From Limisphaera sp. (GTDB taxonomy: Bacteria; Verrucomicrobiota; Verrucomicrobiia; Limisphaerales; Limisphaeraceae): a stretch of DNA of 64,000 nt. The stretch spans positions 1-64,000 of the forward strand of contig JAOADM010000001.1 in NCBI GenBank assembly GCA_026417315.1, given 5' to 3'. Below the pieces are notes generated by a model. The model was given only the letters and a program-made list of their open reading frames with translations. It had not been told where the DNA came from and ran no database searches. This document shows, in pieces, positions 1-8,965 of this stretch; position 1 is the first letter of the stretch, and each line of letters opens with the position of its first letter. Both the position numbers and the translations under genes were made by a program.

Positions 1-717
1 GTGCATTGGGTGGTCTCCTGTGCGGCGCCGGCCAGCGGGGATCCTGCGGGCTATGCAGCCGTGTACGGCGCCGGTGTCCGCCGGGTCGTAGAGGAATTGC
101 TCGGCCATCCGGTGCGGAGGGCCGTGTACACCAGCAGCACCGGGGTCTATGCAGAAGCCCGGGGCGGCTGGGTCACCGAAGAGAGTGCGACCGCAGCGTT
201 TGAGGAGAAAGGTCAATGGTTGCTGACGGCGGAGCGGACCTGGCTGGAAGCGGCACAGAGCGCGGCCTGGCAACCGGTAGTGCTGCGCGTTTCCGGCATG
301 TACGGGGCGGGGCGGGGCTATTACATACGGCGGTTTTTCGAGGGACCGGGTCTCGGCCCGGAGGAGGCAGATCGCTGGATCAATCAGGTCCATCGCGACG
401 ACGTGGTGACAGCCGTGATCTGCGCGTTGGAACATGCGGAACCCGGAGCGGTGTACAACGTCACGGACGACGAACCGGTTCAGCTGGGCCGCCTGTTTGC
501 ATGGTTGGAGGAGCGGACCGGACGCCCCGCACCCGCCGGGGGCGCGCCGGGAGAGGTGCGGCGACGTCCGGGCAGCGGGAACAAGCAAGTGAGCAATGCC
601 CGAATCAAGACAGAACTGGGCTGGCGGCCGCGATATCCGACGTTTCGAGAAGGATATGAGGCCGAGTTGATCCGGCTCGGGCTAACGAGGTCGTTCCCGG
701 ACCGTAAGCACCCGTGA
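1..717 (+). CDS. NAD-dependent epimerase/dehydratase family protein (5' truncated)
   Basis: Partial extended short-chain dehydrogenase of the YeeZ/nucleoside-diphosphate-sugar epimerase type. The reading frame is open to the window edge and the N-terminal glycine-rich NAD(P) motif must lie upstream, so the GTG at base 1 is unlikely to be the true start. Visible family marks are the YTSSTGVY strand around residue 43, VLRVSGMYGAGR near residue 96, and an HRDDVVTAVICALEH helix followed by YNVTDDEPV in the substrate-binding half. The substrate cannot be read from the sequence. The gene converges on glmS with a 54 bp gap; a CACCC/GGGTG inverted repeat overlaps the stop codon but has no T-run. The family call is good; the specific function is unknown. 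Confidence 0.8.
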   Translation: MHWVVSCAAPASGDPAGYAAVYGAGVRRVVEELLGHPVRRAVYTSSTGVYAEARGGWVTEESATAAFEEKGQWLLTAERTWLEAAQSAAWQPVVLRVSGMYGAGRGYYIRRFFEGPGLGPEEADRWINQVHRDDVVTAVICALEHAEPGAVYNVTDDEPVQLGRLFAWLEERTGRPAPAGGAPGEVRRRPGSGNKQVSNARIKTELGWRPRYPTFREGYEAELIRLGLTRSFPDRKHP

Positions 718-771
718 GCCGGGTGTTCCTGCTGCCCCGTCCGGGAGGGGGCCGCATGGCCCGCCCGCCGC

Positions 772-2631
772 TTATTCGACAGTGACGCTCTTGGCGAGGT
801 TGCGGGGCTTGTCCACGTCGCAGCCGCGCAGGAGGGCCACGTGATAGGCAAAAAGCTGGAGGGGGATCACGGTCAGCAGGGGCTGCAGACAGTCCAGCGT
901 GGGCGGCACGTAGATGACGTCGTCGGCCTTCTGGCGGATCTGGCGGTCTCCGGCGGTGGCGACGGCGAGAATCGGCCCGTTGCGGGCTTTGATTTCTTCG
1001 AGGTTGCTGAGGTTTTTCTCGTAGAGTGCGTCCCGCGGGATGACGAAGACGCTGGGGAACTCGGGAGAGATCAGCGCGATGGGCCCGTGTTTCATTTCTG
1101 CCGAGGGATAACCCTCGGCGTGGATGTAGGAGAGTTCCTTGAGTTTGAGGGCTCCTTCGAGCGCCACCGGGTAGTTGAACTGGCGGCCCATGTACAGGAA
1201 ATCGGTGAATCGATAATACTTTTTGGCCAGCCGAATGATGCCGGGCTCGGCCTGGAGGATCCTCTGAACCTTGGCAGGGATGGTTTGGAGGGCGCGCACA
1301 AGGCGGCGGCCCTCGGCCAGGGAAAGTCGGCCACGCTGCCGTCCCAGGCTCAGGGCCAGGAGGGTCAGCTGCAGCAGCTGCATGGTGAAGGCCTTGGTGG
1401 AGGCGACGCCGATTTCGGGCCCGGCCCGCATGTAGAGGACCCAGTCGGATTCCCGGGCGAGGGTGGAGCCGACCACGTTGACGAGGGCGAGCGTGCGGAC
1501 CCGCTGTTGTCGGGCCAGGCGCGTGGCGGCCAGGGTATCGGCGGTTTCTCCGGACTGGGAGATGGCGATGACGAGCGAATCGGGTTCGAAGGGCCGGTTG
1601 CGATACCGCATTTCGCTGGCGCATTCCACCTCGGTGGGGATGCCGGCGAGGTTCTCGAGCAGGTACTCTCCGGCGAGGGCGGCGTGCCAACTGGTGCCGC
1701 ACGCGACCAGCACGATGCGGCGGAGGCGGGCCAGTTCGTCCAGGTGGGGTGTGAGGCTCTCGAGTTCCGCGGTGCCCTCGCGCGGGCGCAGCGCCCGCTG
1801 GAGTTCGTCGGCGAGGCGGCCGGGCTGCTCATGAATCTCCTTGAGCATGTAGTGCGGGAACCGGCCCAGTTCGGCCTCCTCGGCTGACCATTGAACCGTT
1901 TCCACGGGGCGCTCGACCGGTTGGGTACCGGCCCAGAGTTGGTAACGGTCAGCAAATAGCAGGACGATGTCCCCGTCGTGGAGATAGATGACCTGCCGGG
2001 TGTGGGGGAGAATGGGGGAGACATCGCTGGCGAGGAAGTTTTCGCCCCGGCCCAGGCCCAGCACCAGCGGCGAGCCCCGCCGGGCACCCACAAGGCAGTG
2101 GTCCAGGTCGGCGTGCAGGACGGCGATGGCGTAGGTGCCCTCGGCCCGGGCGGTGGCCAGTTGCACGGCCGTGACCAGTTGCTCGGGCCCGGGCCGCTGG
2201 CCGCGAGGGACGAGCCGGTCGAGCTCCTGGCCAATGAGGTGCGCCAGCACCTCGGTGTCGGTTTGGGACTGAAAATGGTGACCCGCCTCCACCAGCCGGC
2301 GACGCAGGTCGGCGTAGTTTTCGATGATCCCGTTGTGCACGATCACCAGGCGACCGGACTGGTCGAGGTGCGGATGAGCATTGGCATCGCTGGGGAGGCC
2401 ATGCGTGGCCCAGCGGGTGTGACTGATCCCGAGCTGCCCGTGCAGCGGTTGCGCGCGGACTGCGGCGATCAACGCGTCCACGCGGCCCACGCACTTGCGC
2501 AGCTGGAGGCCGGATCCGTCCAGGGTACAAATGCCCGCGGAATCGTAGCCGCGGTACTCTAGACGCTTGAGCCCATCCAAAAGAATCGGGGCGGCATCAC
2601 GCCGTCCCACGTAACCCACGATCCCACACAT
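772..2631 (-). CDS. glmS: Glutamine--fructose-6-phosphate aminotransferase (isomerizing)
   Basis: Converts fructose-6-phosphate and glutamine to glucosamine-6-phosphate, the committed cytosolic step toward UDP-GlcNAc for peptidoglycan and LPS. The 619 aa protein starts MCGIVGYVG, so removal of Met exposes the catalytic Cys of the class II glutaminase domain (about residues 1-230). Two SIS isomerase domains follow (about 290-430 and 460-610), with the SQSGETADT phosphosugar loop and the conserved C-terminal LAKSVTVE. Length matches the family (E. coli 609 aa). gmhB lies 57 nt upstream on the same strand, so the two probably form an envelope-precursor operon. No glmS ribozyme-like leader is seen. 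Confidence 0.97.
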   Translation of the reverse strand: MCGIVGYVGRRDAAPILLDGLKRLEYRGYDSAGICTLDGSGLQLRKCVGRVDALIAAVRAQPLHGQLGISHTRWATHGLPSDANAHPHLDQSGRLVIVHNGIIENYADLRRRLVEAGHHFQSQTDTEVLAHLIGQELDRLVPRGQRPGPEQLVTAVQLATARAEGTYAIAVLHADLDHCLVGARRGSPLVLGLGRGENFLASDVSPILPHTRQVIYLHDGDIVLLFADRYQLWAGTQPVERPVETVQWSAEEAELGRFPHYMLKEIHEQPGRLADELQRALRPREGTAELESLTPHLDELARLRRIVLVACGTSWHAALAGEYLLENLAGIPTEVECASEMRYRNRPFEPDSLVIAISQSGETADTLAATRLARQQRVRTLALVNVVGSTLARESDWVLYMRAGPEIGVASTKAFTMQLLQLTLLALSLGRQRGRLSLAEGRRLVRALQTIPAKVQRILQAEPGIIRLAKKYYRFTDFLYMGRQFNYPVALEGALKLKELSYIHAEGYPSAEMKHGPIALISPEFPSVFVIPRDALYEKNLSNLEEIKARNGPILAVATAGDRQIRQKADDVIYVPPTLDCLQPLLTVIPLQLFAYHVALLRGCDVDKPRNLAKSVTVE

Positions 2632-2688
2632 AACGTTTGCTGGCTGTCTCTTCGCTGTGTCCGTCCCGAGCCACCGATGCTGATGCCT

Positions 2689-3285
2689 TCAACGGACCGA
2701 GTGGGACGAGGCCTGTTGCCTCGTCCGCTGCGCCCGGTCTTTGAGAATCCAATCGGCCGCGGCCGCCAGATCTTGAACGACTGCCAGACCGCCCCGGGGT
2801 GGGCTTGGCAGCGCGCGAGCCGTTTCCATGCCATAGCCGGTCAGCACCAGAATAGAAGCCCGGACCCCGGCGTTCCAGCCGCATTCAAGATCGGCCAGTT
2901 TGTCGCCGATCATGTAGCTCTGGCCCAGGTCGATCTGGTACTGCTGGCTGGCCAGCAGTAGGAAGTGGGGAGACGGTTTGCGGCCGGGGCTGGGTTGGTC
3001 CGGCGCCTCTGGGGCGATGTAAATGTCGGAAAAACGTACGTCGTAGGGGGCAAGCAATCGCGTCAGGTGCTCATGGACCCGGGCCACGTCGTGCAGCGTG
3101 AAGTAACCGCGGCCGACGCCGGACTGATTGGTGACCAGGAAGAGCAGAAACCCGGCCTGTCGCAGCCGTTGCAAGGCCGTCGCCGCCCCCGGCAACAGCC
3201 GAACCTCTTCGGGCCGGTGGAGATAGTGCCGCTCTTCGATCAAGGTTCCGTCGCGGTCCAGAAACACAGCAGGGTGCGCTGGCAT
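2689..3285 (-). CDS. gmhB: HAD-family GmhB-like phosphatase (D-glycero-manno-heptose 1,7-bisphosphate 7-phosphatase)
   Basis: Predicted cytosolic HAD phosphatase of the GmhB/HisB-N family that would remove the 7-phosphate in ADP-heptose synthesis for the LPS core. The 198 aa protein begins MPAHPAVFLDRDGTL; D10 and D12 of the DxDGT motif are the nucleophile and acid/base, VTNQSGVGRG is motif II, and GRKPSP followed by MIGDKLADLE supplies motifs III and IV. The much longer open frame upstream (to 4470) is noise, because it runs antisense through the next gene and the family motif starts at residue 8. Oddity: the Cys/His zinc loop usual in GmhB is replaced by a Cys-free stretch around residues 91-101. 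It may therefore act on another sugar phosphate. Confidence 0.82.
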   Translation of the reverse strand: MPAHPAVFLDRDGTLIEERHYLHRPEEVRLLPGAATALQRLRQAGFLLFLVTNQSGVGRGYFTLHDVARVHEHLTRLLAPYDVRFSDIYIAPEAPDQPSPGRKPSPHFLLLASQQYQIDLGQSYMIGDKLADLECGWNAGVRASILVLTGYGMETARALPSPPRGGLAVVQDLAAAADWILKDRAQRTRQQASSHSVR

Positions 3286-3606
3286 CAAAGCCAGTGTCCG
3301 GAGAGCGGGGCGCAGGCGCCAACTTTTTCTGAAGCTGGCCAGGGCAGCGGCCTGAGCGGCCGCCGCGGGACACGGCCCATGCGCCACCCCGACGCCGTTG
3401 GAGCCGAGGCCAGCCGGCGGGCGTGTTCCTTTCCCGAGGACGCAGCCGACCGGTGGTTTCAAGCAGGTCCCCGCAAGGTCCCGCGGCCGGCGCGGGGTTG
3501 GATGCGGGCTCGACTGGCGCGCCGGGTGCGATAGAGTGAGGGCCATCCGACCTCCTTGAGCTCGGCGCGAACGCACCGGGCAGGGAAGGGGAGCAGGGCA
3601 ACCGAT
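3286..3606. other. Divergent intergenic region gmhB / DUF1080 lipoprotein
   Basis: About 320 bp between two divergent genes. The frames crossing it are antisense extensions with no recognisable protein. It must hold promoters for both sides, but I see no convincing -35/-10 pair. A purine-rich ribosome-binding stretch (ggaaggggag) lies about 15-25 nt before the ATG at 3607. Confidence 0.4.
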
Positions 3607-4422
3607 ATGTGCAGGAGACTCAAACCCATGGCGTGGGCCACGTTGCTGGCAGCAGCGGGTTGGACAGGATGCAGCTCGCCGGATCCGGTGGCCGGAGGTC
3701 GTCCTGCAGCGGCCGCGCCGGCCGTGGAGGTGACCCGCACCGCAGCCGCGGTGGAGGCACCGGTGCCGCCCGCGGCCCGAAGTGTCTCGGACATTCTGAC
3801 CCGGGCAGCCGCGCAACCGGCAGCGCAATGGCCGGGGGAGGGCTGGCGCGCCCTGTTCGACGGCCGTTCCCTCGAGGGGTGGTTGGAGATTCCCTACGCG
3901 GGCCGCGGCGAACTGGAGTTGCGAAACGGACTGCTGGTGATGGGTATGGGCAGCCCCTTCACCGGCATTCGATACACGAATGCATTCCCGAAAATGAACT
4001 ACGAGATCGCCGTGGAGGCCATGCGCGTCACGGGATCCGATTTCTTCTGCGGATTGACCGTGCCGGTGGGCGATTCGCACTGCAGTTTGATCGTGGGCGG
4101 TTGGGGCGGCGGGCTGGTGGGGATTTCCAGTCTGGACGGCTACGACGCCTCGGAAAACGAGACGACGAGGTTCATGGGCTTCGAGAAGGGACGATGGTAC
4201 CGCATCCGCATGCGCGTGACGGAGGAACGGTTGGAGGCGTGGATTGACGAGGAGCAGGTGGTCAACGTGGACACGCGCGGTCGCCGGATCTCGGTGCGCC
4301 CGGGCGACATCGAGGAGTGCATCCCGCTCGGCATCGCCTGCTGGCAGACCATGGCTGCCATCCGGGAGGTGCGTTGGCGGCCCGTGACGGGACCGGCCAG
4401 CCCGTTGAAAGGCGGACGATGA
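3607..4422 (+). CDS. DUF1080 (3-keto-disaccharide hydrolase-like) lipoprotein
   Basis: Predicted exported lipoprotein of 271 aa. The start at MCRRLKPMAWATLL is preferred over an ATG 51 nt upstream because it gives a proper signal peptide: basic n-region, hydrophobic core, then a lipobox-like GWTGC with the lipidated Cys near residue 22. An Ala/Pro-rich linker leads to a concanavalin-like beta-sandwich (about residues 75-270) with the GWRALFDGRSLEGW opening and the KGRWYRIRMRV and VRWRP strands typical of DUF1080. Members are very abundant in Verrucomicrobiota and Planctomycetota, and some hydrolyse 3-keto-glycosides. The substrate here is unknown. It precedes nuoJ by 25 nt, which looks incidental rather than functional. 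Confidence 0.75.
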   Translation: MCRRLKPMAWATLLAAAGWTGCSSPDPVAGGRPAAAAPAVEVTRTAAAVEAPVPPAARSVSDILTRAAAQPAAQWPGEGWRALFDGRSLEGWLEIPYAGRGELELRNGLLVMGMGSPFTGIRYTNAFPKMNYEIAVEAMRVTGSDFFCGLTVPVGDSHCSLIVGGWGGGLVGISSLDGYDASENETTRFMGFEKGRWYRIRMRVTEERLEAWIDEEQVVNVDTRGRRISVRPGDIEECIPLGIACWQTMAAIREVRWRPVTGPASPLKGGR

Positions 4423-4447
4423 GAGCGCGGGAGGGAGGGCCCGAGGC

Positions 4448-4975
4448 ATGAGTGTGGTGTTTGGACTCACGGCGCTGCTGACGCTGGCCAGTGCGCTTGC
4501 CGCGGTGATGTTGCGGAATTTGATTCACGCGGCCCTGGCGCTTGCGGTGACCTTTGCAGGCGTGGCAGCCGTCTATTTGCAGTTGGGCGCAGAGTTTCTG
4601 GGGTTTGCGCAGGTCCTCATTTACATCGGGGCGGTGGCGATCCTGATCGTCTTTGCGGTGCTGCTGACGCGGGGGGGCGAAGTGCCGGTCGGCGGAGTGC
4701 ATGCGAGCCGGTGGTGGGTGGGGGCGCTGGTCGCGCTGGCGGTTTTGGCGACGGTGGGATGGGCCACATCCTCGATGGCGCTCCCGCGGGAGTTGCAAAC
4801 CACGCCCCCGACGCTGGCCGTGGGCCGGTTGGGAGAGGCTTTGATGGGCCGCTGGGTGGTGGCGCTTCAGGTGCTGGGCGTCCTGCTGACCGCCGCATTG
4901 ATAGGGGCCGTTTTATTGGCGTGGCGGGGGGGAGCCGGCGACGGGCCGAAGACAGGATCGGAGGAGCACTCATGA
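4448..4975 (+). CDS. nuoJ: NADH-quinone oxidoreductase subunit J
   Basis: Membrane-arm subunit of respiratory complex I, 175 aa with about five transmembrane helices. The [17 protein letters not shown] segment in the third helix, containing the pi-bulge region typical of NuoJ/ND6, is clear near residues 57-73. NuoJ sits between the quinone site and the antiporter-like subunits and takes part in coupling. The stop overlaps the nuoK start (ATGA), so the two genes are translationally coupled. Upstream is a lipoprotein gene rather than nuoI, so this is the first nuo gene of the local set. Confidence 0.93.
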   Translation: MSVVFGLTALLTLASALAAVMLRNLIHAALALAVTFAGVAAVYLQLGAEFLGFAQVLIYIGAVAILIVFAVLLTRGGEVPVGGVHASRWWVGALVALAVLATVGWATSSMALPRELQTTPPTLAVGRLGEALMGRWVVALQVLGVLLTAALIGAVLLAWRGGAGDGPKTGSEEHS

Positions 4976-5283
4976 CTCCGCTGACGGGCTATTTGCTCCT
5001 GAGCACCGGCCTGTTCGCCATCGGGTTGGCCGGAGTGCTGACGCGCCGGAACGCGATTGCCGTGCTGATCGGGGTGGAGTTGATGTTGAATGCGGCAAAT
5101 CTGAATTTTGTGGCGTTCTGGCGGTACGGGGCCGCGGGAGACTTTCTGACGGGGCCGACGTTTGTGTTGTTCGCGATTGCAGTGGCGGCTGCGGAGGCGG
5201 CGGTCGGGTTGGCCCTGGTCATTGCCGTGTACCGGCACTATCGGACGGCGAACGTGGACGAAGTGGACCGACTGAAAGGCTGA
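4972..5283 (+). CDS. nuoK: NADH-quinone oxidoreductase subunit K
   Basis: Smallest membrane-arm subunit of complex I, 103 aa with three transmembrane helices, homologous to MrpC/ND4L. The two membrane glutamates of the proton path are visible: one in [12 protein letters not shown] (helix 2) and one in AEAAVGLAL (helix 3). The start is the ATG overlapping the nuoJ stop; a longer open frame upstream simply runs through nuoJ in another phase. GGAGGAG-type ribosome-binding sequence lies just before it. nuoL begins 10 nt after the stop. Confidence 0.95.
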   Translation: MTPLTGYLLLSTGLFAIGLAGVLTRRNAIAVLIGVELMLNAANLNFVAFWRYGAAGDFLTGPTFVLFAIAVAAAEAAVGLALVIAVYRHYRTANVDEVDRLKG

Positions 5284-5293
5284 GGGCGGAGGC

Positions 5294-7354
5294 ATGGAAG
5301 GGTGGGTGGAGTGGTTGTGGTTGATTCCGGCGCTGCCGCTGGGCGCGGCGGCGGTGAGTGCCCTGTTGCCGCGGGTGTGTCGGCGCACGGCGGCCGGCCT
5401 GGCCATTGCCAGTCTCGCCGTGGCCCTCGGGCTGTCGGTGGGGGCGTTCGTGGAGACGCTGGCTTGGGAACCGGGCGCCCGGCAGGTCTGCAACGTCCGC
5501 TGGCTGGAGTTCGCCGCCGGTGAGGCCGGCGTGTTGTGGCTGGGCTGGGTGCTGGATCCTTTGTCGGCCGCAATGCTCGTCATGGTCTCGGGGGTGGGCC
5601 TGCTGATCTTCGTGTACAGCCTGGGGTACATGGCGCACGACGAGAATTTTACGCGATTCTTCTGTTTCTTGTCGCTGTTTGTGGCCGCGATGCTCGGGTT
5701 GGTCATGGCCAACAGTCTGGTGGGACTGTTCATTTGCTGGGAACTGGTGGGGCTTACGTCGTATTTGCTGATCGGGTTTTGGTATCGCAAGCCGGCGGCC
5801 GCGGCGGCAGCGAAGAAGGCATTTATCACGACCCGCGTCGGGGACATGGCGTTTCTGCTGGGGCTGGTGTGGTGGTTCGGCAGTACGGGAACGCAGCTGT
5901 TCTTCGACGGGGGCCGCGGATGTCTGGAGGCGACCGCATTGCAGCAGGTGACGAGGGAAACCGCGCTGTGGGGCCTGACGGCCAACACTGCGATCGGGTT
6001 GCTGCTGTTTGCGGGCGCGGTGGGGAAATCCGGGCAACTGCCGCTGCACGTGTGGCTACCGGATGCCATGGAAGGGCCCACCCCTGTGAGCGCCCTGATT
6101 CACGCGGCCACCATGGTCGCGGCCGGCGTGTTTCTGATGGCCCGCGTGTACCCGTTGTGGGGGGAACCGGCGGGCGAGGGGATTTCTGCGGTGGCGCACG
6201 TGGTCGCCTGGGTGGGTGCCCTGACGGCCGTGTTTGCCGCCGCAGTGGCGGTGGCGCAGGACGACATCAAACGCATTCTGGCCTACTCGACGATCTCGCA
6301 ACTGGGGTACATGATGCTGGGTTTGGCCACGGGTGGAGTTGCGGTGGGAATGTTCCATCTGCTGACCCACGCCTGCTTCAAGGCGTTGTTGTTTCTGGGA
6401 GCAGGCTCCGTGATCCACGGATGCGCGGAGGAACAAAACATCTGGCGGATGGGCGGGCTGGGCCGACGAATGCCGTTGACCTTTGTGACCTACGCGGTCG
6501 GCATGCTGGCGCTGGCCGGGTTCCCATTGGTGTTTTCGGGGTTCTGGAGCAAGGAGGAGATTCTGCATGCGGCCCACGGATGGCGCGGGTCGGAAGGACC
6601 GTTCTGGTTGGCGCTGACCGGCGTCTGCTTGACCGCGTTCTACATGACCCGTCAGGTCGTGCTGGTGTTTGCGGGCGAGCGCTTCCGTGGAAGTGGCCGG
6701 GAGGCCGAGGGTTCGGCTGAACCCCACGAAAGTCCACCCATCCTGACCGCGCCGCTGCTGGCCCTGGCGGCCCTGTCGGTGGGTGCCGGGTTTGTCGGAA
6801 CGCCCGCCTGGCCATGGCTTCAAGGTTATTTGGAAGGTCGGGCGGTGGCCGTGGACTGGGGACGGTTGTTTTCGGGTGAATTCTGGGGGCTGGCGGCGGT
6901 TTCCGGGGCGCTGGTGATGTTGGGCATGGGACTGGGCGGTTGGCTGTACGGCCGGCGCCAGGTGCGGGAGGCGTTGCGGGATCCGTTGGAACGGCTGCCG
7001 GCGGCTGTCTGGCCGGCCCTGCGCAACAAGCTCTGGGTGGACGAACTTTACGAGCGCACCGTGGTGGCCGGGCTGGCTCGTCTGTCGAACTGGTGCGATC
7101 GGATGGACCGGTGGGTTTGGGGCGGGATCGTGCAGGCGGTGGCCCTGATGACCGCTGCGGTGGCCCTGCTGGGTCGGCGCACGGACGAGGTCGTGGTGAA
7201 CGGCGCGTTCGATCAGGTTTGCGAGGGATTGCGCCGGCAGGGGAGGGGTTTGTCGGCGTGGCAGAATGGTCGGGTCCACCGCTACCTGGGGACGCTGGCA
7301 GGGGCGTTTGTCGTGCTGGTGTGGTGGCTGGTGTGGGGAGGAGGCAGCCGATGA
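5294..7354 (+). CDS. nuoL: NADH-quinone oxidoreductase subunit L
   Basis: Largest antiporter-like proton-pumping subunit of complex I, 686 aa. Visible landmarks are the WELVGLTSYLLIGFW helix with its conserved Glu (about residue 150), the GKSGQLPLHVWLPDAMEGP core with the pumping Lys and broken helix (about 235-260), and VAQDDIKRILAYSTISQLG (about 315-335). A hydrophilic connector near residues 455-480 and the last transmembrane helix (about 670-685) make up the lateral-arm region typical of NuoL. Length is slightly above the usual 610-650 aa. GGCGGAGGC precedes the ATG, and the stop overlaps the nuoM start as ATGA. Confidence 0.97.
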   Translation: MEGWVEWLWLIPALPLGAAAVSALLPRVCRRTAAGLAIASLAVALGLSVGAFVETLAWEPGARQVCNVRWLEFAAGEAGVLWLGWVLDPLSAAMLVMVSGVGLLIFVYSLGYMAHDENFTRFFCFLSLFVAAMLGLVMANSLVGLFICWELVGLTSYLLIGFWYRKPAAAAAAKKAFITTRVGDMAFLLGLVWWFGSTGTQLFFDGGRGCLEATALQQVTRETALWGLTANTAIGLLLFAGAVGKSGQLPLHVWLPDAMEGPTPVSALIHAATMVAAGVFLMARVYPLWGEPAGEGISAVAHVVAWVGALTAVFAAAVAVAQDDIKRILAYSTISQLGYMMLGLATGGVAVGMFHLLTHACFKALLFLGAGSVIHGCAEEQNIWRMGGLGRRMPLTFVTYAVGMLALAGFPLVFSGFWSKEEILHAAHGWRGSEGPFWLALTGVCLTAFYMTRQVVLVFAGERFRGSGREAEGSAEPHESPPILTAPLLALAALSVGAGFVGTPAWPWLQGYLEGRAVAVDWGRLFSGEFWGLAAVSGALVMLGMGLGGWLYGRRQVREALRDPLERLPAAVWPALRNKLWVDELYERTVVAGLARLSNWCDRMDRWVWGGIVQAVALMTAAVALLGRRTDEVVVNGAFDQVCEGLRRQGRGLSAWQNGRVHRYLGTLAGAFVVLVWWLVWGGGSR

Positions 7355-8904
7355 GGCCGTTTCCCTGGTTGACGGTGTTGACGCTGATTCCGCTGTGCGC
7401 CGGGTTGGGCGTGATGCGGTGGGGAGCCGCGCGTGCGCTGCTGGCGCGCTGCGTCGCGATCGGTGCATGGGCGATGACACTCGTCCTTGTGCTGGGGTTG
7501 GGCGCGGCGGTGGATCTGCAGTCCGGGGCGTTACAGGCGGTGGAGCGGTACCCGTGGGTCCCGGCCCTCGGCATCGAGTATTACGTGGGCGTGGACGGAT
7601 TGAGCTGGGTGATGTTGCTGCTGACGGTGCTGGTAACGGGCATGGCACTGGTGGCCACGGAGGGGATCCGCGAGCGGCCGCATTTGTTTTACGGGCTGGT
7701 GCTGTGTCTGATGGCCGGTTTGTTTGGGACGTTCACCGCGCTGAACTTCGTCCACTGGTTCTTGTTCTGGGAGTTGAGTTTGATTCCTGCGTTCTTTCTG
7801 GTGCGCCTCTGGGGAGGACCGCAGCGGCAGGGGGCCGCGCTGCAATTCTTTCTGTTCACGCTGGCGGGCAGCGTGGCGATGTTGCTCGGGTTTTTGGCGC
7901 TCTTTCTGGCCAGCGGCCAGATGAACTTTCCCGAACTGTCCCAGTGGGCACGCGAGGGACGGTTGTGGTCGGCCCTCGAAGAACGCTGGGGCGGTGGAAA
8001 CGCGACGGGCGGTGTGTGGGCGACTCTCGTGTTTTTGGGCGTGTTGGCCGGGCTGGCGGTGAAAGTCCCGATGATGCCCTTGCACACCTGGCTGCCGCAG
8101 ACCTATGCGGAGGCGGTGCCACCGGTGAGCATGCTGCTCACGGGGGTGATGTCCAAGATGGGCGTGTACGGCCTGGTTCGCGTGTTGTTGCCCGTGTTCG
8201 GGGAACCGATGCGGGCGGCGGGACCCTGGCTGCTGGGGCTGGCGGTATGGACGGTGGTGGTCTCGGCATGCGCGGCGCTGGTGCAAAGAGACCTGAAGCG
8301 GATGCTGGCATATTCCTCGGTCAATCATCTGGGGTATTGCCTGTTGGGGGTGTTCGCGGTGGCGGCAGCGGGAGAAACAACCGGCTCGGAGGTCCATCGG
8401 GCGGCCGCGCTCAATGGTGTGGTGTTGCAAATGTTCAACCACGGACTCACCGCAGCCACCTTGTTTTGGTGTGTGGGTCTGCTGGAGGCGCGGAGCGGGG
8501 GACGCCGCGGTATCGAGGATTTTGGAGGATTGCGCGCTGCCGCCCCGGTGTTTTGCGGGCTGATGGGGATCGCGGTGTTTGCGTCGCTGGGATTGCCGGG
8601 CCTGAACGGTTTTGTGGGGGAGTTTCTGATCTTCCGGGGTGTCTTTCCGCTGGTGCCCTGGGCGGCGGTCCTGGCAGTGCCGGGGCTTCTGGTCACGGCG
8701 GTGTTCCTGCTTACGATGATGCAGCGGGTCTTTCACGGGCCTCTACGGCCGGAATGGTCGGGGTGGCCCGATCTGAGCTGGCGAGAGCGGGTCGGTTTGG
8801 GCGTGCCCGTGGCGCTGATGTTTGTGCTGGGGGTGTGGCCGCAGGCGTTGCTCCAGTGGATCAATCCGTTCGTGGTGCGGCTGCTGGAGGGCCTGCGGTT
8901 TTGA
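7351..8904 (+). CDS. nuoM: NADH-quinone oxidoreductase subunit M
   Basis: Second antiporter-like proton-pumping subunit of complex I, 517 aa. The FWELSLIPAFFL helix carries the conserved Glu, VKVPMMPLHTWLPQTYAEA holds the pumping Lys and broken helix, and LVQRDLKRMLAYSSVNHLG is the usual sensor-helix motif. The start is the ATG overlapping the nuoL stop, behind GGGAGGAGG. It is the last nuo gene here: the expected nuoN is replaced by a convergent aldo/keto reductase, so nuoN and nuoA-I must lie elsewhere. Confidence 0.96.
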   Translation: MRPFPWLTVLTLIPLCAGLGVMRWGAARALLARCVAIGAWAMTLVLVLGLGAAVDLQSGALQAVERYPWVPALGIEYYVGVDGLSWVMLLLTVLVTGMALVATEGIRERPHLFYGLVLCLMAGLFGTFTALNFVHWFLFWELSLIPAFFLVRLWGGPQRQGAALQFFLFTLAGSVAMLLGFLALFLASGQMNFPELSQWAREGRLWSALEERWGGGNATGGVWATLVFLGVLAGLAVKVPMMPLHTWLPQTYAEAVPPVSMLLTGVMSKMGVYGLVRVLLPVFGEPMRAAGPWLLGLAVWTVVVSACAALVQRDLKRMLAYSSVNHLGYCLLGVFAVAAAGETTGSEVHRAAALNGVVLQMFNHGLTAATLFWCVGLLEARSGGRRGIEDFGGLRAAAPVFCGLMGIAVFASLGLPGLNGFVGEFLIFRGVFPLVPWAAVLAVPGLLVTAVFLLTMMQRVFHGPLRPEWSGWPDLSWRERVGLGVPVALMFVLGVWPQALLQWINPFVVRLLEGLRF

Positions 8905-8908
8905 GGAA

Positions 8909-8953
8909 GACCCGGGTCTGGGACCGGGGACGGAGAACGGGAGCGCAGCTCCC
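8909..8953. terminator. Hairpins between convergent nuoM and aldo/keto reductase
   Basis: Two short dyads lie in the 61 bp convergent gap: a perfect palindrome AGACCCGGGTCT at 8909-8920 and GGGAGC-gca-GCTCCC at 8939-8953. Neither is followed by a T-run on either strand, so intrinsic termination is only a possibility. Confidence 0.3.
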
Positions 8954-8965
8954 TCCGGAGCAGAT

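Noticed and set aside
2632..2688. glmS ribozyme or riboswitch before glmS
   Set aside because: The gap to the upstream gmhB gene is only 57 nt and shows no ribozyme-like core; that element is known mainly from Firmicutes.
2689..4470. A 593-codon open frame on the minus strand covering gmhB and the region antisense to the lipoprotein gene
   Set aside because: Only its last 198 codons match a protein family; the rest is antisense to a clear DUF1080 gene and is Arg/Pro/His-rich, as expected of chance frames in GC-rich DNA.
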